Shown here: piece by piece, positions 1-5,248 of the stretch
How positions within the stretch are numbered: the stretch's first letter is position 1
Layout of the letters: the number at the start of each line of letters is the position of its first letter
Origin: Acidobacteriota bacterium
GTDB lineage: Bacteria > Acidobacteriota > Blastocatellia > Pyrinomonadales > Pyrinomonadaceae
Direction: 5' to 3'
Assembly: GCA_024640445.1 (NCBI GenBank)
Contig: JAHEEZ010000241.1
Coordinates: 1-5,300 of the forward strand
Length of the DNA stretch: 5,300 nt
Made by a program: the position numbers and the translations under genes
Notes under the pieces: generated by a model
The model's input: only the letters and a program-made list of their open reading frames with translations
What the model was told of the DNA's origin: nothing
The model's database searches: none

Positions 1-136
1 CTTGAATGGTCCTTTGATCGGGGGCTTGTCCCAAAGCTATCGCCGAAGCGGCAAAGCAAACCACCAGAACCAAGCCGGCGCGGACGGCACTATTGGTCAT
101 CCGTCCTGGAAAGCGATTAATCTTTGTTTTACTCAT
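1..136 (-). CDS. N-terminus of a secreted protein, runs off the left edge
   Basis: Only the first 45 codons are present; the gene continues left of base 1. The protein begins MSKTKINRFPGRM, with basic residues (K3, K5, R8, R12, R19) followed by a hydrophobic stretch at about residues 20-35 and a small-residue cleavage region (A-L-G-Q-A, about residues 34-38). This is a classical Sec signal peptide, so the product is probably exported to the periplasm or outer surface. The start was chosen because AAGGAG lies 7 bases upstream of this ATG; a second in-frame ATG at codon 13 (98-100) would cut off basic residues and has a poorer ribosome site. The mature domain is not in the window, so its function cannot be named. 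It follows the interrupted frame at 178-507 on the same strand by 41 bases. The plus-strand open frame across this region is a shadow. Confidence 0.75.
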   Translation of the reverse strand, partial: MSKTKINRFPGRMTNSAVRAGLVLVVCFAASAIALGQAPDQRTIQ

Positions 137-143
137 CTATTTG

Positions 144-149
144 CTCCTT
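144..149 (-). promoter_or_regulatory. Shine-Dalgarno AAGGAG for the secreted protein gene
   Basis: The minus strand reads AAGGAG and then CAAATAG before the ATG at 136. This near-perfect site at 7-base spacing fixes the start of the leftmost gene and shows that the short minus-strand fragment is a real gene start. Confidence 0.75.
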
Positions 150-177
150 ACAGTTAGTCAAGAGTTTCGTCTGCTTG

Positions 178-507
178 TTATACTCCGCCGCGATCGAGCG
201 ATATCATGCGACCCTGCGCCACCGCAATCAGTCGGTGACGCGCAAAAAACTCCTCTTGCCATCTTTCTTTTGAGATCGTTTCGAAACGGCCCCTGGGCTG
301 TGACTCGAAGCGGATCAGATGACCCGTGCTTACGCCCTCCGGTACCTTTGGACCCACTACGATACCGTACGCTCCCGGGGCTCGGTCAAAGGCAGGACGC
401 TATTCCGCCCTTCAAAGAGTATTGTCAGTGATGATCTCTGAGTCGAATTTCGTGATCTTTCCCCGTCGAAAGAGGTCTAGGATAATTCCTTTCAGTGATC
501 GTGCCAT
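178..507 (-). pseudogene. Interrupted protein-like reading frame of unknown family, two in-frame stops
   Basis: One minus-strand frame runs 110 codons from ATG at 507 to TAA at 178 and is broken only by TGA (412-414) and TAG (400-402), four codons apart. Before the stops are 31 residues beginning MARSLKGIILDLFRRG. After them are 73 residues with protein-like composition, including GIVVGPKVPEG, STGHLIRFESQ, ERWQEEFFARHRLIAVAQG and a terminal SLDRGGV. The second part has mixed hydrophobic and charged residues and no low-complexity sequence, unlike a random frame. I do not recognise the family. The ATG has no good ribosome site and directly follows an in-frame stop and a hairpin. It is most simply a decayed small gene upstream of the secreted protein gene. 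Alternatives are a short real gene starting at an internal GTG, a frameshift near 400-415 rather than true stops, or chance. Confidence 0.4.
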
Positions 508-533
508 CCCTAATTATTGGTTAATAATTGGGG
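508..533. repeat. 11-bp AT-rich hairpin with 4-base loop
   Basis: The arm CCCTAATTATT (508-518) pairs with AATAATTGGGG (523-533) around the loop GGTT, giving 11 consecutive pairs with one T-G wobble. There is no T-run on either side, so it is not a typical rho-independent terminator. It sits between the interrupted minus-strand frame (start at 507) and the recombinase relic (from about 560). It could be a regulatory palindrome or a junction scar. Confidence 0.5.
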
Positions 534-559
534 GGGCAACTTCTATCTGCCAATGTTAA

Positions 560-999
560 CGAGAAATTCTGGATCTTAAGTGGTTTGACGTTGATTTGAA
601 ACGACGGGTCATCACAGTAAGGAGGAGCAAGTCGGTTTAGCCACTGGCAGTGCCGATGAATCCTACGGGTGAGCACTCCTTGAAAAAATAGGAAGGGAAA
701 GCCAATCTGTCTTCCCGAATCCAAAGTCTGGCGGTAAGTTGAACGATTTCAAGCGAAGCTTTGCAAGTGCAAGGAGAAAGGCGGTAATTCGAGACTTTCG
801 TTTTCACGATCTTCGTCACACAGTCGCAACCAGAATAGCTGACAAAGGAGCAGACGCTTTAACGTTGGCCAGGATTTTGGGCCATTCCGACATATGAGTA
901 ACTGCGCGCTATACACACGCCACCGACGCGGCGATTCACAATGCTGTTGCGAATCTGGATTCGCCTTTTGGTAACGATAAGAGAGGAGGCATAAGATAA
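560..999 (+). pseudogene. Tyrosine recombinase (phage-type integrase) relic, C-terminal catalytic half
   Basis: Family: phage integrase / XerC-XerD-like site-specific recombinases. From 560 one frame reads REILDLKWFDVDL, then RRVITVRRSKS, matching the region after the first catalytic arginine and the beta-hairpin lysine (SKS, K at 629-631). TAG at 638 interrupts it. The frame continues to VPMNPT, then shifts by one base near 665-673 into another frame containing VFPNPKSGGKL. That frame holds FHDLRHTVATR (His 805-807, Arg 814-816), ARILGHSDI (His 883-885), and RYTHA with the nucleophile Tyr at 910-912, ending at TAA 997. A TGA at 895-897 lies between GHSDI and the tyrosine. The first catalytic arginine position seems lost: TGT then TAA at 554-559. 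The N-terminal SAM-like core-binding domain is not visible upstream. With a frameshift, several stops and truncation it cannot make active enzyme. It converges with the regulator gene ending at 1045. Confidence 0.87.
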
Positions 1000-1044
1000 G
1001 CACCCTGAGCTTCAACTATTCCTATCCTGGCGGACCCGATCACG

Positions 1045-2910
1045 CTAAGGTTCAAACCTCATCTTCTCAAAGATGGCCTTGAATCCCGGGTCGTCCCTTA
1101 GCCCGTCCCACTTCCTGTCAACCTTCAGTCTCGTCATACGCATGTCGCGCTCGACGAAGGCCTTTTCAAGCCACTCCAATGTTTCAGCTTTTCTTCCGAG
1201 ACCGTTGTAGATCATCGCGATATTGTAAGGAGGGACAGGGCGCCGACTCCCCGCACTTCGCAACTCCGCAAGGACCTTCAGGGCGCCATCGGTATCACCC
1301 ATTTTTGCAAGTGCGTATCCCTGAAGTGATCTGGTCTCAGTGTTGCCGCCTGACCGCTGCGAGGCTTGTTTCAGATACTCCAGTGCTTTTTCGTATTCAC
1401 CCTTCTGTACCAGCACCATTCCCAGGTGGATCAGGGTCACCCAAAAACCGCCATCTGTCTCCAGTTCTTTCCGGAGAGTAGTTTCGGCTTCATCAAGTCT
1501 CCCGGCATACATAAGGAACTGTCCTTCCAGTGCGCCGCTGACCCGGGAGTAAGGGTCCAGTTGCCGGGCCTTTCTTACCTCGGTCATCGCTTCATCGTGA
1601 CGGCCGATCGCTGACAGGAGATGTGCGATCCCGAGCCTTGCGTCGTGGGAGTCAGGATCATTCGCGATCGAGATCCTGTACCTTCGCTCGGACTCCCGCC
1701 AGTCCCAGTCATACCAAAAAAGGACCCTTGCCAGAACAAGCTGTGCGGAGGCGCTGTCTTTTTGTAGTTCAAGCGCCTTCTCCGCCGCCGCCTTTGCCTT
1801 CGGGAAGGCCATTTGAGAAGGAACGTCGCTGGTTACCGGCAGGACAACATACGCGAGCGCGATGGCGGCATAAGCATCGGCGTAGCCTGGATCGGCCTCG
1901 ACGGCCTTCTCCAGGAACTCGATCGCCTTTCGAATTTCGTCCGGCGTCAGCTTGAAGGCGAAGTATCTGCCCTGGAGGTAGTAACGGTAAGCTTCGAGAT
2001 TCTGCGTTCCTGAGGTGCGCACCGGAGCACTGAAATGCGGCGAAAGCGCTGAAAGGACTTTCTGCGATATCGTGTCCTGGACCGAGAAGATGTCCGTGAG
2101 TTCCTGGTCGAAGCTGTCGGCAACCAAAGGCGAGCCCTCCGCCACATCGATCAGTCGCACGTTGACCCTGATTCGGTCTCCCCATCGCTGAATGTTGCCC
2201 GTCAGTACGAACTCTACCCCCAACTCACGGCCTGCCGCGCGGGCGTCCTGATCGAGAGCCGTGTATTTGCGGACGGCCGCCAGCGGCTTGACCGAAATTG
2301 ATTCGTACGAAGCGAGCCTGGAGATAAGCGTGTCCGCCATGCCGATCTCAAAGACCTCGTCGCGATGTTCAGAAACAAGCGGCGCGAACGGCAGGACGGC
2401 TAATGTTCTTCGTGGGCCGCGTTCGGAGGAATCAGTACGGAGAAACAAGTAAGCGCACACAATGATCGTTGCAGCTACAGTGAAGATAAGCAGGAATCGA
2501 AAAGCAGGGCTTCTGAACACTGCCTTCTGTGTGTGTGGTTCAGCTTTCGAATCGTGTCCTGCCTCTTCGCCGTCATCGCTCCGGGTAACCTCGGCGACAA
2601 ACTTAAAGCCTTTTCCCGGAACCGTGGCGATGAATCTGTTTTCTCCCCTTCTATCGCCAAGCACTTTTCGGATAACAGATATCTGCTGGCTCAAGTTGTT
2701 CTCTTCGACCGCGGTGTCCGGCCAGATCGCCTCAAGGAGCTCGTCCTTCCCGACGACCTCTCCGCTTCGCATCGTTAGGTAGGCCAGCGTGTCGAACGCT
2801 TTGGGTACAAGGCTGAGCGGTTCCTCCCCTCCTACTTCGGTCAAGGTCCTCCGCTCAAGGTCGATGGTGAATTCGCCAAACCGGTATTTACCTTCTTTCC
2901 GACTGCTCAT
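1045..2910 (-). CDS. CadC/ToxR-type transmembrane transcriptional regulator with TolB-like and TPR domains
   Basis: This 621-residue protein starts MSSRKEGKYRFGEF. Residues about 8-107 form an OmpR/PhoB-type winged-helix DNA-binding domain (LVPKAFDTLAYL, ELLEAIWPD, NNLSQQISVIRKVLGD, FIATVPGKGFKFVAEV). A hydrophobic helix at about 138-157 is the only membrane segment. The rest is predicted outside the cytoplasm: a TolB/FlgO-like region at about 167-290 (TLAVLPFAPL, EIGMADTLISRLA, ELGVEFVLTGNIQ), then TPR repeats from about 305 to 590 (EFLEKAVEADPGYADAYAAI, KALEYLKQAS, LGRKAETLEWLEKAF). There is no receiver domain or kinase, so activation would be one-component across the membrane, as in CadC or ToxR. 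The ligand and targets are unknown. The start fits the wHTH N-terminus, although the ribosome site is weak (GAAG). It is divergent from the secreted protein gene at 3047, a plausible target. The frame is intact, and other open frames inside it are shadows. Confidence 0.9.
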   Translation of the reverse strand: MSSRKEGKYRFGEFTIDLERRTLTEVGGEEPLSLVPKAFDTLAYLTMRSGEVVGKDELLEAIWPDTAVEENNLSQQISVIRKVLGDRRGENRFIATVPGKGFKFVAEVTRSDDGEEAGHDSKAEPHTQKAVFRSPAFRFLLIFTVAATIIVCAYLFLRTDSSERGPRRTLAVLPFAPLVSEHRDEVFEIGMADTLISRLASYESISVKPLAAVRKYTALDQDARAAGRELGVEFVLTGNIQRWGDRIRVNVRLIDVAEGSPLVADSFDQELTDIFSVQDTISQKVLSALSPHFSAPVRTSGTQNLEAYRYYLQGRYFAFKLTPDEIRKAIEFLEKAVEADPGYADAYAAIALAYVVLPVTSDVPSQMAFPKAKAAAEKALELQKDSASAQLVLARVLFWYDWDWRESERRYRISIANDPDSHDARLGIAHLLSAIGRHDEAMTEVRKARQLDPYSRVSGALEGQFLMYAGRLDEAETTLRKELETDGGFWVTLIHLGMVLVQKGEYEKALEYLKQASQRSGGNTETRSLQGYALAKMGDTDGALKVLAELRSAGSRRPVPPYNIAMIYNGLGRKAETLEWLEKAFVERDMRMTRLKVDRKWDGLRDDPGFKAIFEKMRFEP

Positions 2911-2929
2911 ACTTCGCGTTTCAAGAAAA

Positions 2930-2959
2930 TTCAGATTTTTTCAGACTCTTTCTAAAGAC
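2930..2959. promoter_or_regulatory. Possible operator: TCAGA-type direct repeats between divergent genes
   Basis: The plus strand carries TTCAGAT (2930-2936), TTCAGAC (2940-2946) and a weaker TAAAGAC (2953-2959), with steps of 10 and 13 bases. OmpR/PhoB-type winged helices usually bind head-to-tail repeats about 10-11 bases apart. The block starts about 20 bases upstream of the regulator's start codon and lies in the 136-bp gap shared with the gene at 3047. The repeats are short and the DNA is T-rich, so chance is possible. I could not identify a convincing -10/-35 pair for either gene. Confidence 0.3.
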
Positions 2960-3034
2960 TTTTAACCTTCACTAACGGGAAGATGCCGCTGCATGAAGCG
3001 ATAACCAAGCAGTGTAGCTTGAAAACAAAGTAGA

Positions 3035-3040
3035 AAGGAG
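3035..3040 (+). promoter_or_regulatory. Shine-Dalgarno AAGGAG for the secreted protein gene at 3047
   Basis: AAGGAG is followed by six A residues and then ATG at 3047. This is near-ideal spacing, and it selects this ATG over the one three codons downstream (3056). Confidence 0.8.
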
Positions 3041-3046
3041 AAAAAA

Positions 3047-3538
3047 ATGAAACGAATGAAACAAGCGGCAGCCGGATTGATTGCACTCGCGTTCGTAGCG
3101 GTTCTGATCGGTTACCCTGTTGCCAACGCCCAGTCTGTGATCAAATCGGAAACGAGCCTTGAGGGCGTGTGGACGACCACAGTGACACCGAGGAACTGTG
3201 AAACGGGCGAGCAGATAATGCCTCCGTTCGATGGACTGCTGACCTTCAATTTTGGAGGCACGATGGCTGAAACCTCCAGCGGTTCCGCTCCCGGAGCCAG
3301 AGGTCCAGGCCACGGCGTTTGGCGACGACTTCCTGGATTTCAAACCTATTCGATGGACTTCCTGTTCCAGCGTTTCTCCCCGGGAGGCCTGATTGGTACC
3401 ACCGTGGTCCGTCAAGAAGTTCAGATCGACGGTTCGGGAGACGCATTTACATCCACAGGTACGGTCGCGATCGTAGCGACTGATGGCAATGTACTCGCCC
3501 TGATCTGCTCGACATCCACCGGAGCAAGGTTCCATTAG
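3047..3538 (+). CDS. Small secreted protein of unknown function
   Basis: The 163-residue protein has a clear Sec signal peptide: basic start MKRMKQ, hydrophobic core at about residues 8-23, and likely cleavage after ANA at 28. The mature part is about 135 residues, rich in Gly, Thr and Ser, with alternating beta-like patterning. Visible landmarks are SLEGVWTTTVTPRNC (37-51), LLTFNFGGTMAE (64-75), GPGHGVWRRLPGF (86-98) and VLALICSTSTG. It has only two cysteines after cleavage (C51 and C154), which could form one disulfide in the periplasm. The GVW, TFNFGGT and GHGVW spacing suggests a small beta-barrel or lipocalin-like fold, but that is inference and I cannot name a family. It is divergent from the CadC-like regulator and followed by a hairpin, so it is probably monocistronic. 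The 187-residue antisense frame over it is a shadow. Confidence 0.85.
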   Translation: MKRMKQAAAGLIALAFVAVLIGYPVANAQSVIKSETSLEGVWTTTVTPRNCETGEQIMPPFDGLLTFNFGGTMAETSSGSAPGARGPGHGVWRRLPGFQTYSMDFLFQRFSPGGLIGTTVVRQEVQIDGSGDAFTSTGTVAIVATDGNVLALICSTSTGARFH

Positions 3539-3565
3539 TCACCGGTCAAGGCCATTCAAGAACCA

Positions 3566-3594
3566 GAAAGGGCGACCAATGCGGCCGCCCTTTC
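3566..3594. terminator. Hairpin terminator between the secreted protein gene and the tRNA, probably bidirectional
   Basis: GAAAGGGCG (3566-3574) pairs perfectly with CGCCCTTTC (3586-3594) across an 11-base loop. On the plus strand it lies 28 bases after the stop at 3538 and is followed by CCTTTGATGTTATT, a weak T-rich tail. On the minus strand it begins 13 bases past the tRNA 3' end and is followed by TGGTTCTTG. Placement between two convergent genes suggests it ends both transcripts, though neither T-run is strong. Confidence 0.65.
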
Positions 3595-3607
3595 CCTTTG
3601 ATGTTAT

Positions 3608-3683
3608 TGGTGGAGATGAGGGGGATCGAACCCCTGACCTCATGATTGCGAACCATGCGCTCTCCCAGCTGAGCTACACCCCC
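3608..3683 (-). tRNA. tRNA-Ala, anticodon CGC, with encoded CCA
   Basis: The 76-base minus-strand sequence folds into a full cloverleaf: acceptor GGGGGTG with CATCTCC, D-arm GCTC-AGCTGGGA-GAGC, anticodon arm CATGG-TTCGCAA-TCATG, variable loop AGGTC, and T-arm AGGGG-TTCGATC-CCCCT. Discriminator A73 is followed by a genome-encoded CCA. The anticodon CGC (3648-3650 complement) reads GCG alanine codons. The acceptor has the G3-U70 wobble pair, the main alanine identity element, which independently supports the assignment. It has its own promoter upstream and a hairpin downstream. No duplicated 3' end or att-like repeat is visible, so it does not appear to be an integration site here. Confidence 0.97.
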
Positions 3684-3709
3684 ACATAAACCGAACTTCA
3701 AAGTCAAAA

Positions 3710-3737
3710 ATTATCGGAAAAGCACCCGATTGGTCAA
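3710..3737 (-). promoter_or_regulatory. Sigma-70-type promoter for tRNA-Ala
   Basis: The minus strand carries TTGACC (3732-3737) as the -35 element and GATAAT (3710-3715) as the -10 element, 16 bases apart, each matching five of six consensus positions. Transcription would begin about 20 bases before the mature tRNA 5' end at 3683. The promoter sits just after the antiporter stop codon (3751), so the tRNA is expressed on its own. Confidence 0.7.
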
Positions 3738-3750
3738 GGGCGCTCTGCTT

Positions 3751-4722
3751 TCAACGGGCAAGTACTGTGCTAAGAAGGTACGTCGTGTAGCCCACGTAAC
3801 ACAGCAAGAGCATCACTCCCCCGACCCGCCCGATCCTCGCGTGGCCGCGTATCCCGTAACCGAACAGGAACAGCGAGACCGTCAGCACTGACATCACCAC
3901 TATATCCCGCGAAAGGACCTCCGGACCGACCACGATCGGGTGGATCGATCCCGCGATGCCGACCACCGCAAGAGTGTTGAAAAGGTTCGAACCGAGTATG
4001 TTGCCGAGCGCAAGATCGTCTTCGCCTTTTCGCGCCGCGGCGACCGAGGATGCCAGCTCAGGAAGCGACGTTCCGAGGGCGACAACCGTCAACCCTATGA
4101 TCAGATCGCTTACCCCGAAATGATGCGCTATCTCTACCGCGCCCCATACGAGAAGCCGCGAACTTACCATCAGTCCGATGAGGCCGACGAAGAGCCAGAA
4201 GAACGCGCGGCCGACCGTCATCTCTGCCGCTTTCAGCTCCTCCTCCACTTCCCTGGCCATCTCGTCCTTCCGCTTCCTGAGTCCCTGGCGAATGGTCCAC
4301 GCCATAAGTCCTGAAAAGACCGCCAAAAGAACGAAAGCGTCCAGCCTGCTCACCTGATCGTCCCAAAGCTGAGCTGCGGCGAGCGCGGTGACGACGCACA
4401 GGATCGGAAGCTCTTTCCTGATCACCTGCGAATCCACGGCTATCGGAACGATGAGCGCCGTCACGCCGAGGATGAGGGCTATGTTGGTAATGTTCGATCC
4501 GTAAGCGTTTCCCAGTGCGATTCCCGGATTTCCCTGAAAGGCGGCAAACGCCGAAACGACCATTTCAGGGACGGAGGTGCCGAATCCGATGACCACCATT
4601 CCTATCAGGAGCGGCGGCATGCCGTAGTGGCGCGCGACCGCGGCGGCGCCGTCGACAAAGCGGTCCGCGCTCCAAACGAGGATGGCGAGACCGATCAATA
4701 CGGCGAGAAATGCGAGTGTCAT
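3751..4722 (-). CDS. Calcium/sodium antiporter, CaxA/YrbG family
   Basis: This inner-membrane cation/Ca2+ exchanger is expected to move Ca2+ against Na+ or H+. The 323-residue length is normal for the family. It shows the internal duplication of sodium/calcium exchangers. The first alpha repeat has GFGTSVPEM (G48-T49-S50, E53) and GNAYGSNITN (G75-S76-N77). The second has ALGTSLPEL (G217-T218-S219, E222) and GNILGSNLFN (G244-S245-N246). The GTS-PE and GSN motifs supply the ion-binding residues, and both copies are intact. About ten hydrophobic segments surround a charged central loop at about residues 145-170 (QGLRKRKDEMAREVEEELK). The start fits because the first membrane helix begins at once (MTLAFLAVLIGLAILVW); a weak GGGAA lies upstream. 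It is a lone gene with the tRNA downstream and repeats upstream. Substrate is assigned by family; CaxA versus other cation exchangers is not provable from sequence. Confidence 0.93.
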   Translation of the reverse strand: MTLAFLAVLIGLAILVWSADRFVDGAAAVARHYGMPPLLIGMVVIGFGTSVPEMVVSAFAAFQGNPGIALGNAYGSNITNIALILGVTALIVPIAVDSQVIRKELPILCVVTALAAAQLWDDQVSRLDAFVLLAVFSGLMAWTIRQGLRKRKDEMAREVEEELKAAEMTVGRAFFWLFVGLIGLMVSSRLLVWGAVEIAHHFGVSDLIIGLTVVALGTSLPELASSVAAARKGEDDLALGNILGSNLFNTLAVVGIAGSIHPIVVGPEVLSRDIVVMSVLTVSLFLFGYGIRGHARIGRVGGVMLLLCYVGYTTYLLSTVLAR

Positions 4723-4805
4723 AGAGGTTCCCGGATAGCCGAAATGAAAGATGAATTCTATAACTTTTTGAGAGGAAATTCTCTATGATGGGGGAAGAAG
4801 ATTTT

Positions 4806-4928
4806 AGCCACGAATTCACACGAAGCAACACGAAAGAAGAAGAGATGTTGTTTTGGTTTGGAACCTGGCTGACCAGTTCTCCGATACCTTCGTATTGCTT
4901 CGTGTTTGAGAATTCCTTGTGCCCGTCG
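4806..4928. repeat. Long palindromic intergenic repeat, copy 1
   Basis: This 123-bp unit matches 4995-5117 at every base but one (C4865 versus T5054). It is itself an imperfect palindrome. The left arm (4809-4834, CACGAATTCACACGAAGC onward) is complementary, with small gaps, to the right arm (4889-4921, TTCGTATTGCTTCGTG onward). Inside, GAAC-C-TGG and CCA-GTTC form a second hairpin around CTGA. It resembles the AGCCACGAATT-type repeats scattered between genes in many environmental genomes, which are often mis-called as short proteins. It may be a non-autonomous MITE-like or REP-like element; no transposase is present here. Confidence 0.88.
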
Positions 4929-4994
4929 TCACAGCACCCGGTACCGATTCCTGTCGCCGCTACGCAGCTCAATTCCTGTGAGCTCCAAAAAATC

Positions 4995-5117
4995 AGCCAC
5001 GAATTCACACGAAGCAACACGAAAGAAGAAGAGATGTTGTTTTGGTTTGGAACTTGGCTGACCAGTTCTCCGATACCTTCGTATTGCTTCGTGTTTGAGA
5101 ATTCCTTGTGCCCGTCG
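4995..5117. repeat. Long palindromic intergenic repeat, copy 2
   Basis: Second copy of the 123-bp palindrome, offset exactly 189 bases from copy 1. Its arms are at 4998-5023 and 5078-5110. After an 11-base divergent patch, an 11-base identity (GGTACCGATTC, 5129-5139 versus 4940-4950) keeps the same offset, so the duplicated unit is probably longer than 123 bp. The single substitution falls on the one base left unpaired in the inner hairpin. Confidence 0.88.
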
Positions 5118-5138
5118 CTACCGCTCCGGGTACCGATT

Positions 5139-5171
5139 CATTGGCCATTGAACAATGGTCAATGACCAATG
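5139..5171. repeat. Nested inverted repeat of CATTGG/CCATTG motifs
   Basis: The inner hairpin CCATTG-AA-CAATGG (5145-5158) is perfect. The outer arms CATTGG (5139-5144) and CCAATG (5166-5171) also pair, with the extra heptamer TCAATGA (5159-5165) on one side. The segment is built of repeated CATTG-like heptamers, a pattern of simple intergenic repeats. There is no T-run, so it is not an obvious terminator. Confidence 0.55.
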
Positions 5172-5221
5172 CAAGAGGGCGCCTGCGGTAAAGACGGGAC
5201 GCGGACAATCCCTTAGTACTC

Positions 5222-5248
5222 AAAAAGAAAGCGGGCAAGGATGCCCGC
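5222..5248 (-). terminator. Rho-independent terminator for a gene right of the window
   Basis: The minus strand reads GCGGGCA-TCCT-TGCCCGC (5248-5231), a perfect 7-bp GC-rich stem with a 4-base loop, followed directly by TTTCTTTTT (5230-5222). This is a textbook intrinsic terminator on the minus strand and implies a minus-strand gene ending at or beyond the right edge. Which frame carries its stop codon cannot be decided from the 50 bases available. Confidence 0.8.

Noticed and set aside
93..431. 112-residue plus-strand frame starting MVIRPGKRLIFVLLIYLLL
   Set aside because: The hydrophobic start is the complement of the minus-strand gene start and its ribosome site; the rest shows no domain, and the minus-strand reading explains the region better.
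1769..2185. 138-residue frame inside the regulator gene, in another frame
   Set aside because: It lies within the coherent wHTH/TPR gene and has Arg/Gly-rich composition typical of an out-of-frame translation.
2972..3535. 187-residue minus-strand frame antisense to the secreted protein gene
   Set aside because: The plus-strand gene has an ideal ribosome site and signal peptide, while the antisense frame has no recognisable domain or signal.
3608..3683. tRNA gene as integration site for the recombinase relic
   Set aside because: The tRNA is about 2.6 kb from the relic, with intact ordinary genes between them, and no duplicated tRNA 3' end is visible in the window.
4740..4790. Promoter for the antiporter gene with TATAGA as a -10 element on the minus strand
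   Set aside because: No acceptable -35 hexamer occurs at 16-18 bases, so it is not distinguishable from AT-rich background.
4806..5117. CRISPR array
   Set aside because: There are only two units of 123 bp with a single 66-base gap, the units are palindromic throughout, and no cas gene is present.
4785..5165. 126-residue plus-strand frame with an internally repeated protein sequence (SHEFTRSNTKEEE twice)
   Set aside because: The repetition comes from the DNA repeat, whose 189-base period is a multiple of three and keeps the frame. It has no ribosome site, and other frames across the repeat are equally open. It is the usual spurious protein called over such repeats.
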